This document shows positions 61,774-64,000 of a DNA stretch of 64,000 nt, piece after piece. The notes under the pieces are model-generated. The model made no database searches. It was not told where the DNA came from and saw only the letters and a list, made by a program, of their open reading frames with translations. Location of the stretch: contig CM028903.1 in NCBI GenBank assembly GCA_016801885.1, forward strand, positions 12,572,535 to 12,636,534. The letters run 5' to 3'. The DNA comes from Toxotes chatareus (Eukaryota > Chordata > Actinopteri > Toxotidae). How positions within the stretch are numbered: position 1 is the stretch's first letter; the number at the start of each line of letters is the position of its first letter. A program made the translations under genes and the position numbers.

Positions 61774-63569
61774 ATGTCCGAAATGCTTGACGACATCTTC
61801 GCACAGGTGAGTCGGAGCCTAGGGATTAAAATTTTTCATCTTGTTTGTTGTTTTGGAAAGAAAAGAGAGTTTGCCATGTAACTCTGTTTTTTTTTTCATG
61901 CTCATTTTATTCCTCTGAGAAACTCCTTTTAAAGACACAGAGGAGGGAGATAGTAAAAGATTGTTTCTTTATAGAATTTCAGTCGTATCAGAATATCAAT
62001 GAGAAATAGAAAACAGTCAAACAAGTGCAGTTACCTACATTTAATTGTGTCGTGTGTTGCGATCACATGCAAATGGCAGACAAAGTTTCTATAACACCTA
62101 GTACTGTTTATATATATATAATTGCTTTATTAATGACTTTGTTTTGACTTTTTTGTGTACTTTCTCTCGCTCTTTAAAATCTTTAAATACGAACCTATGG
62201 TCTAAATAAGTTATCTAATGCTAAAAAGGAAAATGAGTTGAAGATGATATTTTCATTTTCAACGAATATTGTTTGAAATAAAGATTACGGATGTCTGTAT
62301 AGTAACTATTTCAATTATCTCTAACAGAACTTTCTAAAACTGGCCCGGGATGATGGCTTACTCCCGACACAGCCTCCACTCAAAGTCCCAGGGCAGAGTC
62401 AGTTGAACCGGTCAGCCTCCTTCTTCTCTCCCAACTCTCCTCCGGAATCCTTGAGCCACAGCTTGAGCACTGAGCATGTTGATGACGACGACAATGGCAG
62501 CCCTTTCTGGTCATCCAATATCTGGGGCCAGGCCCCTTTCTCCAAACTGAAACAGCTCCCCTTCAGGCCCGACCGCTCCATGAGTCTGACTGAGTCCAGC
62601 AGCAGCCTGCTTTCCTCCTTTGGACAGCTGAAGAACCTAGGCTCTGCTACTACTGTGGCTCCCCCACCAGGCTTCCCCCCCTCTTCTGCCCTCTCAGCCC
62701 AGGTTCCACCAGGGCTGTCCTCTAACCGTTACAAGACTGAGCTGTGCCGTGGCTTCCAGGAAACTGGCAGCTGCAAGTATGGTAGTAAGTGCCAGTTTGC
62801 CCACGGTGAGGCAGAGCTGAGAGGACTGTACCGCCACCCTAAGTACAAGACGGAGCCCTGCAGAACCTTTTACAACTTTGGCTACTGCCCTTATGGCTCA
62901 CGCTGCCACTTCATCCATGAGGAGAAAATCAGCGGAGGTCCGTTACCATCTGCTAAATTCCCTAATCAGCGGCAGCCAACTCTCACAGCTCCCAGTGGTC
63001 AGAACCCACGCCACCAGCTCCGCCAGAGTGTCAGCTTTGCTGGATTCCTGGGCTCTTCACGCAGCTCATCTCCTCCATCATTCCCTTCATCCTTCAATGA
63101 TCCTAACCTGGGGTTCAGCCGTGCTCCCTCTGTTTCTCCACCTCCTGCTGATCTCCTCTCCCCGGTGTTCACCGACTCCCTGCAGCAGGAGACATCAGCA
63201 TTCCAGTTTGGCAACCATCAGACATGTGCCAGTGCTGGAGACATCCACAACATTCCTCTCATTCTGGAGCCAAAGACCTCGCGCTGTGTGTGTGGCCATG
63301 GAAACAACTTCAACAGCAACAACAGCAGAGGCTTCACCAGCATGGAGGAGGATGGGCATCACCAGGACAGCAGCATGCTTTTTCCTGGTATTGGAGGCCA
63401 TGGAGCATTCATGAAGCCTACTGGACTCCAGCGTTTCTCCTCTGAGGACTCCCTGGAGGACAGCTACAGCAGCTCCAGTGGCGGTTCCAGTGGAACCGAG
63501 TCTCCAACGTTCGACGGATCGGCCACCAAGAGGCTCACTGTGTTTGAACGTCTCTCCCTGTCTGACTAA
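61774..63569 (+). CDS. zfp36: ZFP36/tristetraprolin-family CCCH zinc-finger mRNA-decay protein (two exons)
   Basis: The coding sequence is join(61774-61806, 62328-63569) and gives 424 residues. Exon 1 encodes only 11 residues (MSEMLDDIFAQ) and ends at a CAG|GTGAGT donor; exon 2 follows a CTAACAG acceptor in phase 0. Finger 1 has Cys151, Cys160, Cys166 and His170; finger 2 has Cys189, Cys198, Cys204 and His208. Both are exact C-x8-C-x5-C-x3-H, with lead-ins RYKTEL and KYKTEP. PPPGF sits at 123-127. R-x-x-S-like sites lie near 39-42, 94-97 (RSMS) and 243-247 (RQSVS), matching MK2/14-3-3 site contexts in the family. The tail RLTVFERLSLSD (413-424) fits the CNOT1-binding motif. Family proteins bind AU-rich elements in mRNA 3' UTRs and recruit CCR4-NOT for deadenylation in the cytoplasm. 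The start ATG has A at -3. The family call is very secure. The paralogue (zfp36 rather than zfp36l1, zfp36l2 or cth1) rests on PPPGF, RSMS and LRQSVSF and is less certain. Confidence 0.96.
61807..62327 (+). other. Intron 1 of the zfp36-like gene
   Basis: A 521-bp GT-AG intron in phase 0. The donor is CAG|GTGAGT. The acceptor follows a short pyrimidine stretch ending in CTCTAACAG. A single intron after a very short first coding exon matches the usual ZFP36-family architecture. The intron is AT-rich with a short TA run near 62110 and has no open frame continuing exon 1, since the sequence downstream of the donor soon meets stop codons. Confidence 0.93.
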
Positions 63570-64000
63570 ATGGATCCAAAGGGAAAGCACGGAAGAGAGC
63601 TGACACTTAGTTAACTGTGTCTGTCTATCTGGACTTACTTAAGAACCAGAACTTATCAGGACAAGTCAGCTTTGGATGACACAATAACACTTAAAAGTTC
63701 TTAATTTATGTTTGTAAAAATGAAACTTCTTTTGGACAAACTACACATACTGAGATTAGTAACCAAATGTTATCAGACTCTATTTTTATACTTTAAAATA
63801 TTGTGTAGCCTATTAGACCTTTGTATGTGGTCTTCCATAAGAGCTAACTTCTCTGCAGGTCTAGACAGTACCAGTAAATAGATTACTGGGTAGTTACCAT
63901 ACATTGTTAGTGATAATCATTAATTCCAGTGCCTTAAAGAGTCTCCCTGTCTCTTAGGCTATTCACTCAAAATGCCAAGAACAGTATGTTTGATTCAGTA
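63570..64000 (+). other. 3' UTR (partial) of the zfp36-like gene
   Basis: The sequence after the TAA stop is AT-rich and noncoding. I see one ATTTA pentamer (63704-63708) and a U-rich CTATTTTTATAC stretch near 63780, but no canonical nonamer TTATTTATT. No AATAAA or ATTAAA is present before the window ends, so the 3' end of the transcript probably lies outside. Family mRNAs are often autoregulated through AU-rich elements; any such cluster here must lie mostly beyond position 64000. Confidence 0.7.

Noticed and set aside
62878..63590. Additional long frames within zfp36 exon 2 (62878-63414 +, 63195-63590 -)
   Set aside because: Alternative-frame shadows of the well-supported zinc-finger coding sequence.

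Overview
This window reads as nuclear DNA of a ray-finned fish, most likely a percomorph teleost. The reasons are an intron-containing vertebrate-type gene, many long (CA)n/(TG)n tracts, and remnants of DNA transposons (Tc1/mariner, PIF/Harbinger, hAT-like) plus several interspersed repeats that I recognise from memory as common in fish genomes. Nothing looks bacterial, viral or organellar.

The only protein-coding gene I can defend lies at the right end on the + strand. It is a two-exon ZFP36/tristetraprolin-family gene (start codon 61774, stop codon ending 63569, 424 codons). It has a TATA box and GC boxes upstream, a canonical GT-AG intron, two perfectly spaced CCCH zinc fingers, conserved R-x-x-S phosphosite contexts, a PPPGF motif and a C-terminal CNOT1-binding-type tail. 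Its 3' UTR runs off the window.

The preceding ~61 kb is gene-poor, AT-leaning intergenic or intronic DNA. Left to right it holds: a purine-rich start (1-520); a dispersed repeat copy (3.4-3.8 kb); a PIF/Harbinger transposase C-terminal fragment abutting a hAT-like terminus (4.0-4.66 kb); a Tc1-like transposase relic (9.6-10.5 kb); a purine-rich block that flips to pyrimidine-rich (14.4-15.9 kb); a second dispersed repeat copy (16.9-17.1 kb); a CpG-rich segment with splice-like signals and a polyadenylation signal (23.5-24.9 kb; candidate noncoding gene or LTR-type element); a G-rich dispersed repeat (25.6-26.1 kb); a third repeat copy (31.9-32.4 kb); a 91-bp tandem duplication (34.1 kb); a long CA tract (37.6 kb); a complete Tc1/mariner-type MITE with TA target duplication (42.9-43.1 kb); a hAT-like end (44.05-44.28 kb); a degenerate ~21-bp minisatellite (47.4-47.8 kb); a palindromic MITE missing one end (52.0 kb); and a 13-bp-stem hairpin (57.4 kb). 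Three CTCF-like motifs occur at about 0.25, 17.4 and 33.9 kb.

Most of the interval is therefore a plausible regulatory or structural neighbourhood of one immediate-early-type mRNA-decay gene, littered with transposon debris. I found no convincing new multi-gene system. The most open questions are the CpG-rich segment at 23.5-24.9 kb and the nested or abutting elements.
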